A stretch of 64,000 bases of DNA from contig JARCOQ010000001.1 of NCBI GenBank assembly GCA_029207755.1, forward strand, positions 96,805,140 to 96,869,139, in the 5' to 3' direction. Source of the DNA: Chamaea fasciata (lineage: Eukaryota > Chordata > Aves > Passeriformes > Sylviidae). A model generated the notes under the pieces. The model saw nothing but the letters and a program-made list of their open reading frames with translations, searched no databases and was not told the DNA's origin. The position numbers and the translations under genes were made by a program. Within the stretch, counting starts at the first letter, position 1. Each line of letters opens with the position of its first letter. Below, piece by piece: positions 1-10,154 of the stretch.

Positions 1-480
1 TTTTATACAGTTCTTGGGCTTGTGCAACCGATTACTTCATATGGTCTTGGATTCATATTCATCTGGTTTCTTTTCTGGATGTGATTTTGGCGAATAGTTT
101 TTCTGGGGAGAAATAAACCTATGTCTGGGTTTGCAGGAACCAGGTATTGAGATGTATGTCCTTGATGAGATTGGGATGATGGGTATGGGGTGCTGAGCGC
201 TTGGCTGATGGCAATGATGGTGGTGCTTGGCCCCATCTCCCATGGGTGGCACCCTCTTTTCTTTCAGTGATGGATGATTCTCTGTTTTTTTGGGCAGAGG
301 AACGTCTTCCCGGAACCCTGCATTCCTTAGGCTTAAGAACATTATACAGTAACCTACAAACTAACTCTCAGACTACAGTTATATAGGTTTTATACCATGT
401 TATAAAAAAGAAAACACGAATTAATCCTACAATATTTATCACAATTACACTTCTGTAAAACCCTGGCTTAAAATCAAAGG
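1..480. other. Unassigned flank at window edge
   Basis: This segment precedes the first long LTR. Two overlapping frames are open on the minus strand (37-342, 101 codons; and one running to the window edge at position 3), and a 61-codon frame is open on the plus strand. The 101-codon minus-strand frame has a short histidine-rich run and many Pro, Ser and Lys residues, but I recognise no domain or family in it. The sequence could be a diverged internal piece of an endogenous retrovirus, a retrocopy, or chance open sequence. I cannot separate these because the segment is cut by the window start. Confidence 0.3.
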
Positions 481-489
481 ATCCCAGGT

Positions 490-2010
490 GACTGGTCCTT
501 TTCCTTTCGACTTTGCAGGAGGTAAAGGGGGGCAGTCCCAGTCTCTCCTTGTGAGAGGGAGAGCCGGGACAGCATGGCCTGCCTGTTTGTTTTTTTAAGA
601 GAGGCCCGCCCGGCCCAGTGACTCCTGGAGCATATGCCCCGTCCCGACCGGGATCGTTTTTAGCAGCTGTAAAATCCCCTGCCGCTTCTCTATGCGGGGG
701 GAGAAACTGGCTTGGGGCCTGGCCAGGCCCACCAGTCCCCCTGCGGGGGGAGGAGAGCCAGGCCTGGCCCTGGCCATGTCTTTGGGCCTTCCCCCCCACA
801 GCTGCCAGGGAGGGGGAAGAGAGGCTGCAGCCTCGGATAGCATCTTGGGGGTTCGGCAAGGCTGGCCCCGCACGGTCACAGGCCCCTCCCGGGCCCTGTG
901 CGCAGCCCGGCCAGAGTCTGCTCTGTCGCCGGCTGGGCTGGGGTGGGCAGGAGCCATCTACCTCCTTGCCTGTTGAGATCTCTGACTGCCGGAGCTGCTC
1001 CGATCTCTCCGTGAGAGTTTCCCCCGTCGGAGCAGCCTTGAAGTCTGACACTGTGAGCTGCAGCCGGGAGAAAGAGGACCTGAGCCAAATTTAACTTTTT
1101 CTTGTCACAGATGAAATTTCCAAAGTCCTAACATTTTCCTTTGTGAGAGAAACGGCCAAATTGGAGACATGTCAGGACAATATGGGGATCTCAAAGTCAA
1201 TAAACGAAGAGTGACTTCTTAAGTGGGAGAGATGACAAGTTGCTTTAGTCCTAGGCTGAAAATCTCCTGTGAGTTGTGGTAAGAATATGCTAAAGTATTC
1301 CTTTAAATCATGAACAATATGAATTGGGGAGATGATTTGTGGATTTTAAAGCAAAGGTATCTGTGATTTATTGAGTGAATATTGAATTAGAAGTTGTGAT
1401 TTAGTGATCCCATGAGAGGTTTGAACAGAGAGAGATGATAAGAAGCCCTCTGTGCCAGTGAAGAAGTGAGAAGATATCTCTGTTCCCTGAGATGAAGAAT
1501 TCTTTGCCTTTGAAGTTGCTTATCTTGAAAAGGTGACACCCCAGTTCTGTGAGTCTACGGCCCATATATAGTCACAGGAAAGGCTATGTGGTATGGGAGG
1601 TTCCACAACTGCAGAAGCTCCTGGGCAGGCTGCTTTTGTGTGAGTTAGAAGCCACAAACAGACTATTTATCTTGTGGAAAGCTACCAGAACAACAGGAGA
1701 GACTTCTCTCACTCAAAGACTGAATGAAAGACTGTTTTATAACTGGTACTGACCTGGAGTTCTGAGTTTTGCCTCTTTACATTGTTTGTAGAAAATGAAC
1801 AGTTTGTGGTGGGAGAAAGAGTTGCTTTAGAAATGTCTTTTTTTTTTTTTTCTCAGTGTGTGTTAATAAAACAACCTGTTTACTTTTAAGTTGGGCTGGT
1901 TTTGCCTTTTTCTCCCAAATCCCATCTCCCAGAGGGAAAAGAGACTAGACACTCAAATCACCACACTAAATTTGGCAAAACAGAAATTCGGCGAACGTGA
2001 AACCACTACA
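490..2010 (+). mobile_element. Long ERVL-type LTR, copy 1 (probably 5' truncated)
   Basis: The segment from about 1100 to 2010 aligns by eye, in the same order, with 5360-6516. Shared blocks include a cacagatgaaa start, a gaacagagagagatga block, a ttctctcactcaaagactga-like block, a poly-T tract, an AATAAA at 1865-1870, and the terminal aaaccactaca ending at 2010. The GC-rich part (about 490-1100) has a counterpart in copy 2 around cccagtgactcctg, but is otherwise poorly alignable. The expected TGTGCTGG start is not found, so the 5' edge is uncertain and no target duplication was found. The long open frames here (368-1051 minus, 618-1094 plus) follow from high GC content and are not recognisable proteins. 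The terminal pattern is compatible with ERVL-class LTRs; the class call is an inference. Confidence 0.65.
1865..1870 (+). promoter_or_regulatory. LTR polyadenylation signal AATAAA (copy 1)
   Basis: AATAAA lies about 140 bases before the LTR end, just after a poly-T tract. The same hexamer lies at the equivalent place in copy 2 (6350-6355), which supports the plus-strand orientation of both LTRs. Confidence 0.55.
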
Positions 2011-2067
2011 GCATCACATCTTCAGCTGGGAGACCTTCACATAATTCCAAGATCTGCCTAGAATTCA

Positions 2068-2576
2068 TATAATCATAGAATGTTATGACTTGGAAGGAAC
2101 CTTAAGGATCATCTAGTTCCAAACCCCCTGCCATGGGCAGACACACGTTCCACCAGACCTGCTTGCTCAAAATCCCATCCAACCTGACCTTGAACACTGA
2201 AAAGGATGGAACATCCATAACTTCTCTGGACAACCTGTTTCAGTGCCTCACCACAGTCACAGTAAAGAATTTCTTCTTAATATCTTATATAAACTTACCA
2301 TCTTCCATTTGAAGCCATTACCTCATGTGTTATCACTACCTACACTTGTAAAAATTCCCTTTTCAGCTTTCTTGTAGAGTGCTTTTGGGCACTGGAAAGT
2401 CCTCTGAGGTCTCCCTGGCACCTTCTCTTCTCCAGGCTGAACAAGCTCAGCTGTCTTAGTCTGTCTTCACAGGTGTTCCAGTCCTCAGATCATCTTTGTG
2501 GCCTCCTGTGGACTCGTTTTGTGGACTTCTTATTTTGAAGGTCCAGAACTGAACACATTGCTCCAGGCGGAGTCTT
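2068..2576 (-). mobile_element. CR1 LINE, 3' fragment
   Basis: The sequence opens with the reverse complement of the CR1 3' tail (atcatagaatgttatgactt) and continues with the usual minus-strand CR1 order: ccatgggcagacac, gaccttgaacact, ccttctcttctccaggctga, then a degraded ccagaactgaacacattgc. The 3' end is therefore on the left and the copy is 5' truncated at about 2576. It keeps the 3' UTR and the last part of the ORF2-equivalent sequence, without an open frame. Divergence is considerable, so this is an old copy. It lies between the two long LTRs. Confidence 0.88.
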
Positions 2577-4731
2577 ATTTATAGAAGCCAAGGATCGGAT
2601 TCTTGCACAATTTTATTCAAAGTTTTTAAAAAATTATTTTATTTTAACTCATCATATCACTGAATTCAAAATTATGACTGACTGATTTTCCCTGGGTGTG
2701 TACTTCTTCATGCCAGCTGCTACTGCCACTTGCTGGAAAACAGTGTTCCTAATCCATCAGTGCAGATAATCATGCTTCTTAAAATCAAGACTCTTGTAAC
2801 TTTTCCAATTGTATCACTCTGTCTTTCCACTTCCATGCCATTATGAATTTTTCATAGGGGAAAAAAGCCCATCTGTAATCTCAGGAGTGTCATTATCACA
2901 TCTTTATTCAAATCTCTAGTATTCAATCAAATGAACTGTAAAATTCTCAACCATTACTATAGACTTCTTATCAGATCTTTAGATTTTCGGAACATTTACA
3001 GGATTAACTCTTTCATGAATTTAAAATACTAACACTACTTCTTTTAAAAAACTTTGTGTAAGACCATTTTGAATGATGGTATGCATTTATTGAATAGAGG
3101 TTCTTCTATAGTGTAGTACTTACAGGTAGTGAAACAGTCCTGAGTTCCTGAGGTACAGGTTTGTCCATGAATTTGATAATACAGTGTATCAGAACTGTTG
3201 GGCTCTATATATCTTGCTGCATCCATAAACCTGCTGATTTTCAAAATCAATGAAGCTATGTGCTGTGCAAGTCAGGTAAGGTATACTAGAGATTTAAAGC
3301 ATGTGTTTCTGAAAATCTTTATTCTGTTGTTTGGAACAGGACCCTGTTTTTTACTGGTATTCATCTTCTGACATTGCTCAATCTAAAGTAATCTACGGTT
3401 GAGCAGTATGCCATGAAAGAGGGGTAAAAAAATATATTATGTATATCTTTCAGCTGACTTTGTCCAAGTCTTTTTGACCATTAAAAATAGGTGTTTGCAT
3501 TTGTCTTTGGAAAATGAAACACAGAACCCTTGCATATTTGTGTTCTTGTGCAATGCCGTTTGTTGAAACTATTTGGAAAGCACTGTAATTGGTAAGTTTA
3601 CTTTCTAACATGACGACATGACATGCATAATAGCTTTAAAGTGACTTTAAATTAATACTTTCTGTTGTCTGAAATTAATGATTCATGAAGTGAAGAGGAA
3701 ATTTCTATAGCAAAGGAGTTGGCATTTACAAATACTATCCTATTTGTGTTCAGTGTTTCTCTCCATACTAGCAAAGTGAATGAGATGTTTAAAGATTTTC
3801 TTTGGTGTTCAAAAAGAAAACAGAACAAGTGAATTGATCAGGTCTAGAGTGTAGATTACTACTTGAACCAGGGACACATTCAATGTCTTCAAAGTCTTCT
3901 GAACCATTTATTTATGCTTGACAACCTGATTCTTCATTAATGCATCTATGACATTGTAATAACTCCAAATGTACCGTTTTAGTATGCAGTCGTGTAAATC
4001 GAAGAATATTGTATTTTTTATGGAGACAGATGTAGACTAGGCTTAATAAAGTTTGGCTAAATTTATTCTCAGAGACAGAATTTTTTTACTTAGACTTTTC
4101 ATGTACTCTCATTGGTAAGAGATCAGGCCTGCAATTCACATTGAAACAAAAATTAATTCAAATTCAGTAGGAAGGTGGTTTTGCTCTTTAACAATCAAAG
4201 AGTTGCCATTGACATTCAGTTTCTGATAGGGCAAAATCTTAAATGGTGATTCAGGCACAATAAAGCCCAAGGGAAAGATTTCTTCTCTATTGGACATGAC
4301 AGTTATAAGATATCATGGCTACACAATATGAAAGGAAAACCAAGGAGCCTTAAAATATGTGTAACAGGGACGAACACACTGAGAAGAAAACATGAAGGAG
4401 GAGGAAGAGAGAAAAGGCAGGCATCCAAGTTGTATGCATCAAATATAGTAACAATAAAATCATCTGAAGATTGTACTCTGGTCTCTCAGTTATAATTGCA
4501 CGAGTATGCTGTTTCCAATATTTCAGTCCTGTCCTTCTTTAAACCCTCCACTAATATCAGTATTAAACCCCATGTTTATCACCTAAACTTTAGCATATCT
4601 ATCATGCTTCTCATTTCAACCTAAATGCCTGCTGAAGCAGAAGCTCAGTGTTAAAACAAAACTTAAATATATTAGATTTAAATTGATCTACTCTATTTCT
4701 GAAAGCTTCATAGGTCACATAATTGAGAGCA
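2577..4731. other. Unique AT-rich DNA between the two long LTRs
   Basis: I see no recognisable gene, transposon or simple repeat of note here. The only open frame listed above 60 codons (3044-3250, minus) has no recognisable features. The absence of retroviral coding sequence argues against reading the flanking LTRs as the two ends of one provirus. Confidence 0.5.
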
Positions 4732-4736
4732 GTTGG
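4732..4736. repeat. Left target-site duplication GTTGG
   Basis: GTTGG lies directly before the TGTGCTGG start of the LTR and is repeated exactly at 6517-6521, directly after its ACTACA end. Five-base duplications are typical of ERVL elements and occur in some other ERV classes. Confidence 0.8.
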
Positions 4737-5731
4737 TGTGCTGGTTTTGCATTATTGACATTTTTTGAGCAGAGAAGAAGCTTCTAACCAATCAGTGGCT
4801 AGTTTGAATATTGACAAGCTGTTAAACCTGTTGGGAAGCTGGATATGCCTCTGAACACTCAAGTTAAAAATTGGGAAACGCTGGGAAAAGTTCTTTCTCT
4901 TTCTGGCCTGGAAAGAGGTAGCTGGGTGCTGGTGGGGTTGGCTCTGGTCCACCACATGGGCCAGGGGCCTGGTGCGACCAGGCTGGGCCCTGCTGCTACT
5001 GCAGCCCTGGCAGGGCCAGGCCCAGCGGCAGCCAGGAAGGGGGAGAGGGGGAGAGAAGGCCCCATCCCAGCTGGATCGGGCCCCCAGTGACTCCTGCCAC
5101 TAAGCCACTCCTCCCCTGGCTGCTGGGCAGAGGAAGAGGGGGATACCCCAGCCCCATGCTGCTGTTGAGATCCTAGCTGCTTCTTCTCCCCCAGGAACAG
5201 CTCTGCAGGTGTGCAGAGTGACCCCACAGCTGAAATTGTATGCAGCCAGAACCCCTGAGATCCTGGCCCAGCCCCAGCACAGCCTGAATTTACTACCTTC
5301 AGCTACTGCCCAGAAAAAAACATCATGATCCTCTGCAGGCCTTGGGTGAGGCATTAACTCTTCCCTTGCACAGATGAAACTTGCAAAACACATTGAATCC
5401 TCTCTGAATGAGAGAAAAGGACAGAGTGAAGGCAATATGAAGACATCAAAGTCAGTGAAGGAGGAGTCACATCCTAGATGGGAAGAGAATGAGGAGATGC
5501 CTTGGTTTTAGGCAGTAATTTTTTTTTTTTTTTTTGTAAAGCCATGGTAATGAACTGTGATATACTGGAATATCCCTTTAAGTTGTGAAAAACATGGATG
5601 TGGGCATGAAGTATTCAAAATTGCAAATACGAACAAAGGCATTTGTGGTGAACTAAGTAAATATTGAAGTGGCTCCGATCTTATGAGAAGCTTGAACAGA
5701 GAGAGAGAGAGATGAGATGAAGATCTGCTCC

Positions 5732-5931
5732 GAGGAGGAGGAGGAGGAGGAGTAGAAGACGATGATGACGAAGACGACAACAAAGAAGATGAAGAAGACG
5801 ATGAAGACGACAAAGAGGATGAAGAAGATAAAGAAGAAGACGAAGACAATGATGACGAAGAAGGCAATGAAGATGACGAAGATGAAGAAGACGAAAAAGA
5901 AGAAGATGATGAAGAAGAAGACAAAGAAGAC
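5732..5931 (+). repeat. GAN trinucleotide array (GAG/GAT/GAA/GAC)
   Basis: A run of (GAG)n is followed by about 180 bases of mixed GAA, GAT, GAC and AAA/ATG variant triplets. Read as codons, the array gives Lys/Met/Thr-rich or acidic strings on the plus strand and an almost pure Ser string on the minus strand (ORF 5508-5924). These are low-complexity artefacts and not protein evidence. Copy 1 of the same LTR has only a short GA-rich segment at the matching place (about 1428-1486), so the array grew within this copy or its subfamily. Confidence 0.92.
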
Positions 5932-6349
5932 CTCTGTTCCCAGAGATAAAAATTATCTCAAAGAGAGATGAAGAGAAGCTTGGCTTTTGAACTGCTCATC
6001 CTTAAAATGGTACCTTCTGAGTTTACATGGCCCATAATGCAGCTGTGGGAAGGCTGCATGATATGGGAGGGACTTCACAAATGCAGATTCTTGGGTGGCT
6101 ACTATTTCTGAGAATTGAAGCCATAAGAGAACTGTTTTTTCTTGTGGAGAAGTTTCCATGGCATGTCAGAAGAGACTTCTCTCTCTAAACGAACTGATGA
6201 AAGACTGTTTCAGAGGTGGTCAGCTGACCTAGGTTCCAAGTTTTGTCTTTATATGTTGTCAGTGAGAAAGGAAAGAAAAGTTGTGGGGGAGGAGAGGCAT
6301 TTTGGAGGTTTTATTCTGATTCTTATTTATTCTGTCTTTTAGTTTTGTT

Positions 6350-6355
6350 AATAAA
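6350..6355 (+). promoter_or_regulatory. LTR polyadenylation signal AATAAA (copy 2)
   Basis: The hexamer lies about 160 bases before the LTR end and matches the position of the AATAAA in copy 1. It marks the likely R region and the plus orientation. Confidence 0.55.
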
Positions 6356-6516
6356 GCTTTCTTTATACCCTGTAAGTTTGAGCCTGCTTTGCTTTTTCTC
6401 CTAATCCTATCTCAGAGCAGAAAAAGAGTAAAAAATTCTAGTGGGCACTCAACCTATTACATTAAAATTGGTGGGTTGGCCGGGAAAACAGAAAGTGGCG
6501 AACCAAAACCACTACA

Positions 6517-6521
6517 GTTGG
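6517..6521. repeat. Right target-site duplication GTTGG
   Basis: This is the exact copy of 4732-4736, directly following the terminal CA of the LTR. Confidence 0.8.
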
Positions 6522-6729
6522 CAAACATTATAATAGAACCCAAAGAAACAAAAGAAACTTGCCCAAACATCCTTTATCAACAAATAAAAATTAGGATTGT
6601 AGCCTACTCTTATATCCATAGGATCTGAACTAATCTCATGGCCCTTTTTCCCTTCCTCCCTATCAATATACACAGGCAACTAATCCACAGTTGATACACA
6701 GCTTGCACTCGTATCAGAAGTCTGGAGTT

Positions 6730-7023
6730 TGTCAAGGTTACTAAGACATAAAAAGTACTAAAATAAGAAAAAAGAGCCTGAGAAACAGAATACCAAGACT
6801 GTAAGAATTAGATAAAAGAGGCCCATGAAGCAATGGACTGTAACCAATCATATTTCCTGACGGGTGCATGCTGAATGCATGGACAAGATAGAGGCTCCAA
6901 TCAAATAATCTGTGATCGTGTGAACAAGTAGTCTTAGAATGCATAAATATAGCTTAATGTAAACAACAAATGGCTTCTGCTAAATCGTGTTTGTTGTTCA
7001 TCTAGAAGTATTGAGCTCCCACA
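6730..7023 (+). mobile_element. Probable ERVK-like LTR fragment
   Basis: The segment carries elements in the order expected of a retroviral LTR: a CCAAT-type box (taaccaatcat near 6842), an AT-rich TATA-like gcataaatatagc (about 6939), a degenerate polyadenylation hexamer (aacaaatggc), a T-rich U5-like stretch, and a cccaca end at about 7023. The layout resembles avian alpha/beta-type LTRs. The left edge is uncertain and no target duplication was found. It could instead be a chance arrangement in AT-rich DNA, but the ordered set makes an old LTR more likely. The frame at 6741-6944 on the minus strand is incidental. Confidence 0.48.
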
Positions 7024-7973
7024 GGCAGTATGTTTAGTTGTCTTAAACTTTTATTTAAAGAATCTACATTTAGGTTGCAAGCTTGAACATTCTGAGTATG
7101 AACAAAGTAAGATCTGCAATTAGGTTATACACTGAGCTCAGTGGATTACAGAAGGAAAAATGCTACTTATATCAAACAGTTTATTAGGCAGCCAGAACAT
7201 TATTATTTTAAAAAACAGAAGCAAGACTGAATGGAGCCTTCAATATGCAAATAAATAATGAAGGGAGTAGTAGACAACCTATGGTTCAGTGTAGGGCATG
7301 CACTGGATAAGTCCAGGAGATTTTAGACAGTAGTAAACAGTATTTGAAGATGAATGTATCAAGTTTGTTTTATGCTAAATTTTACTGTGTTTTAGCTGGA
7401 AGAAACTCTCCTGGCTGTACATTCCTGGCAATGCTCACATGCTCCATGATCTGTGCCTTCCATTTTTGCGAAGTACAAAGTACACAGAATGTCACCAGTG
7501 GGGAGAACCAGCAAAATATAGTTTAGCTATTGGCTCATCTGGTCCTGTCACTGAGAAAAAGCTCTGAAGGTGTCTTAGAGTGGGATTGGAAGGATGCAAG
7601 GGAAGAAGAAAATCTCACAGTCAACTTTCTCTCCCTTTCTGTGATGGCAGCATGGTGAATGTCTGTCTCCCTCAAAGCACTGCAGTTTGCATACTGGAAA
7701 GTTCCCCTCAGGAAACATCTTGGCCAGAGAACGTTTCAGTAAAAATGAGTTCGACTGTCCATGAAAGATATCTTTCAGCAGGCTCTGTTATAATAACTCA
7801 CTTGTTTTGAAAAATTGGCTGAAAGGTAAAAAGACAGGATAAAAACCAAAAAGCAAATCTCCACATGAAAAATTCCAATAAATAAATAAATAAATAAATA
7901 AATGTGAAATGTTTAGTACAAGGAGTTTGCGTATGTTTAGATTTTTTTGCATATGCTTGCCTTTAGCAAACTC
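7024..7973. other. Unassigned DNA with short open frames
   Basis: I see no gene or transposon here apart from the AATA microsatellite at 7877-7903. The plus-strand frames at 7344-7526 (60 codons) and 7580-7810 (76 codons) have no recognisable domain, signal peptide or splice context. Confidence 0.45.
7877..7903. repeat. (AATA)n microsatellite
   Basis: Six to seven uninterrupted AATA units are present. Confidence 0.95.
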
Positions 7974-7978
7974 AAAGT
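7974..7978. repeat. Possible target-site duplication AAAGT (left)
   Basis: AAAGT here matches 8521-8525 exactly, where it directly follows the GCACAACA terminus of a minus-strand LTR. The left LTR terminus is not a canonical TG/CA, so the match is suggestive only. Confidence 0.5.
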
Positions 7979-8520
7979 ATCTTCTTGGACACTGAGTGTT
8001 CTGGTCGGAGTTGAGCTAGAGCCTAGATTCCAATAAGCCTCTCTGGTGGAAAGGCCGCTTGGGGAAACTCAGGTGAGGCAGTCAAGCTCAGACATCCACA
8101 CATGCCATGTGGCTAGCACAGCTAGGAGAGGCAGAAGGCCTTGACACCAGGTCAGTTCTAGTAAGTTTATTTCCAGGAGCTGAAGGTAGACTGAGAGCCA
8201 AGAGACCAGGCATCTGCTTGTGCCCACTTAAGTATGGGGTTCGGCAGCCAATGACCTTGAGGTATGGGGGCGGAGCAAAGGGCAGGTAAGGTCAGTATTC
8301 CCATCACTGGGTCCCACAACCAATGGAGACACACCCAGGAGAGGAGAAACCCAAGGGCCAGGGGCATTGCCGGGGGAGGAACCAGGACGAACCATGTATA
8401 CAGAGCACCACTGGAAAGTCCTTTTCACAGGCTGGGCAGGTAACTATGGTGTGTCCTGCCAAGGCCAGACCCTGGGTACTGTATTGAAGGGCTGCAAGGA
8501 TTCCGCACCCCAGCACAACA
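7979..8520 (-). mobile_element. Solitary LTR, minus strand (about 540 bp)
   Basis: Read on the minus strand, the segment starts TGTTGTGCTGGGGTGC and shows a CCAAT box (ctccattggttgtggg), a TATA-like catacttaag and then an AATAAA-type signal (ggaaataaacttac; plus strand about 8161-8174). The part after the polyadenylation signal is about 190 bases long. AAAGT flanks both sides, although the last bases at the left edge are not CA in element sense. Its GC content is clearly higher than that of the surroundings. The overlapping frames at 8107-8567 are compositional. The ERV class is undetermined. Confidence 0.65.
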
Positions 8521-8525
8521 AAAGT
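8521..8525. repeat. Possible target-site duplication AAAGT (right)
   Basis: This is an exact match to 7974-7978, adjacent to the canonical right terminus of the LTR. Confidence 0.5.
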
Positions 8526-9814
8526 GAATCTAGAAATGGTTCAAATAGTTTGCACCCTGGAGATTGAGCACTCTGGCTGAAACTGCAACACCGAGATTGA
8601 GTATCTTCTCATGTCTTACTAGTTTCTCAGGAAGAACCACTTTTGCCCGCTTGACCTATGACTGAATGGTGAAAGCAAGTATTGCCATCAATTTTAGAAC
8701 TGGAAAAAACCAAAACCCCCTGGTAATTCTTTGACTTCAATTACCTTATTTTGAATATTTTTTCTTATTCTATTTTCATGACTTATCCAATGCATTAAAA
8801 AAGATTATTTGGCTTCCAGTAATGTACACTGTATCAGGAAGACGTCCTAAATCACTTCTGGGGCTATGCATCTGTATATATGAAATGCTTCTTTCTTATC
8901 TCAGCAAGCTTATATTGCAGACTTGAATATACTGGAAGAACGTAAAGCTACTTCTATGCTAGCTAAAGGCTATGTTAAAGCTACTGTTAGTTAGGGTGTC
9001 ACTGAATAAGTAAAATAAGAAAATCTGTCAGATGTCTCTTGGATTCCAAACAAAAAATACACTATAGAGTAGTCATAAATAGAGTTGGAAGCAATTATGG
9101 CATGTATGTAAAAATCAAAATCCATCTTTGCAGAATGAAGCAGTAACCTGAAAACTAATAAATATTTATAAAATTAATATTATTATTAAAAAATGCACAG
9201 TGTCCATACAACCTCCCAGTTTTTCATTCCTTTCACTTTCTACTTTTGTTCTTTCCTTATAAATCATTTAGTTCTGGTTTTATGTCTTTATGTTTGCTGT
9301 GAGCACAGTTATTTTCTAGCATGCAGAGGTGCTTTTGTGTTTACATTTTGTGACCATAACTGGGAGGGCATGTTTGAAAAATTCAGCTCAATGTCTGATT
9401 AACAACATTAAAGAAAATGCTGCCAGCTGGCCTTTTTGAATCAGTAATCATGTGAGTAAAATGATTTTTCCCCTTTCAACTTCTGTCTCATGCTGCTTTT
9501 TCATAAAATGGGTAATGAGCCTTCACATCAGTTTTTATGCCAAAATAAATGACCACAAAATTAGTTCGACAATTAATTATTATAATTATTGCAGATAACC
9601 AGTTCAAAAACTAAAATAAATGGGACAATTTTTTACTGACTATAATCAGCTTGCACACAGATATATGTTATGCCACGTATTGTTCTAGTATATTACTATG
9701 CTTTTATAATTGCATTCTCTGCAATTTTCAATATAATAAATCCTCATTGATGTAAATTTGGTCAGTGAATGTGTTCCATGGGTAATCAGAGAAACAAATT
9801 AGATGACCCTTCCT
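8526..9814. other. Unassigned AT-rich DNA
   Basis: I see nothing beyond AT-rich single-copy-looking sequence. The 69-codon frame at 9193-9402 is hydrophobic and cysteine-rich, but has no recognisable family and no supporting gene signals. Confidence 0.45.
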
Positions 9815-9876
9815 TGGTGTGGGGATTGGACTAAATGATCTACAGAGGTTCCTTCTAACTAACAATTCTGTGATTC
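9815..9876 (+). mobile_element. CR1 LINE 3' tail
   Basis: The sequence ggattggactaaatgatct followed by agaggttccttctaact and attctgtgattcc is the standard CR1 3' end on the plus strand. Only about 60 bases are recognisable; the rest is truncated or eroded. Confidence 0.8.
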
Positions 9877-10154
9877 CTCAACAGTAATGCACAACAGTCT
9901 TAAATAACACTCCAATGTAACCATTTTATCATATTATATTCAGGAATGTAAGTGCTTCAAAAATAATTTTGCACTTCATAGCCAAGGGAAGAGTAGACAG
10001 CCACAGACTACTCAAAGACAGAAATAGGGTATAAGAAAATCTTTACATGTAAAAAAATTTGGAAATATTTCTGAAAGTGCAACAAGAATGACTCTAGGAT
10101 CTGGAAAGTATGCCTTGTAATGATAAACCAAGTTGTTCAGTCTCCTTGGATTAA

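Larger units (their letters stand above)
4737..6516 (+). mobile_element. Long solitary ERVL-type LTR, copy 2 (1,780 bp)
   Basis: The element begins TGTGCTGGTTTTGC, ends AAACCACTACA, and is bounded by perfect GTTGG duplications, so it is a complete insertion with no retroviral interior. It carries a GC-rich 5' half (about 4900-5300), a poly-T tract at 5520, a long GAN trinucleotide array (5732-5931) and an AATAAA at 6350. It shares its 3' 1.1 kb and part of its GC-rich section with copy 1 at 490-2010. The open frames inside it (4859-5227, 5100-5435, 5508-5924 on the minus strand; 4845-5090, 5762-5971, 6389-6628 on the plus strand) reflect base composition or the array. A length of 1.78 kb is large for an LTR, and roughly 170 bp of it is array expansion. 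Confidence 0.78.

Noticed and set aside
368..1051. 227-codon minus-strand frame, the longest in the window
   Set aside because: It lies in the GC-rich part of an LTR, where stop codons are rare. The composition is Gly/Pro/Arg/Ser-rich without a domain, and opposite-strand frames of similar size overlap it.
618..1094. 158-codon plus-strand frame
   Set aside because: It has the same GC-rich LTR origin, overlaps the minus-strand frame, and has no recognisable motif.
4859..5435. Overlapping minus-strand frames of 122 and 111 codons
   Set aside because: They fall inside the GC-rich half of the second LTR, and their composition mirrors the LTR in several frames at once.
5508..5924. 138-codon minus-strand frame with a near-pure Ser run
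   Set aside because: It is the reverse-strand reading of the GAN triplet array and poly-T tract, with no other protein feature.
5762..5971. 69-codon Lys/Met/Thr-rich plus-strand frame
   Set aside because: It is a direct translation of the same triplet array.
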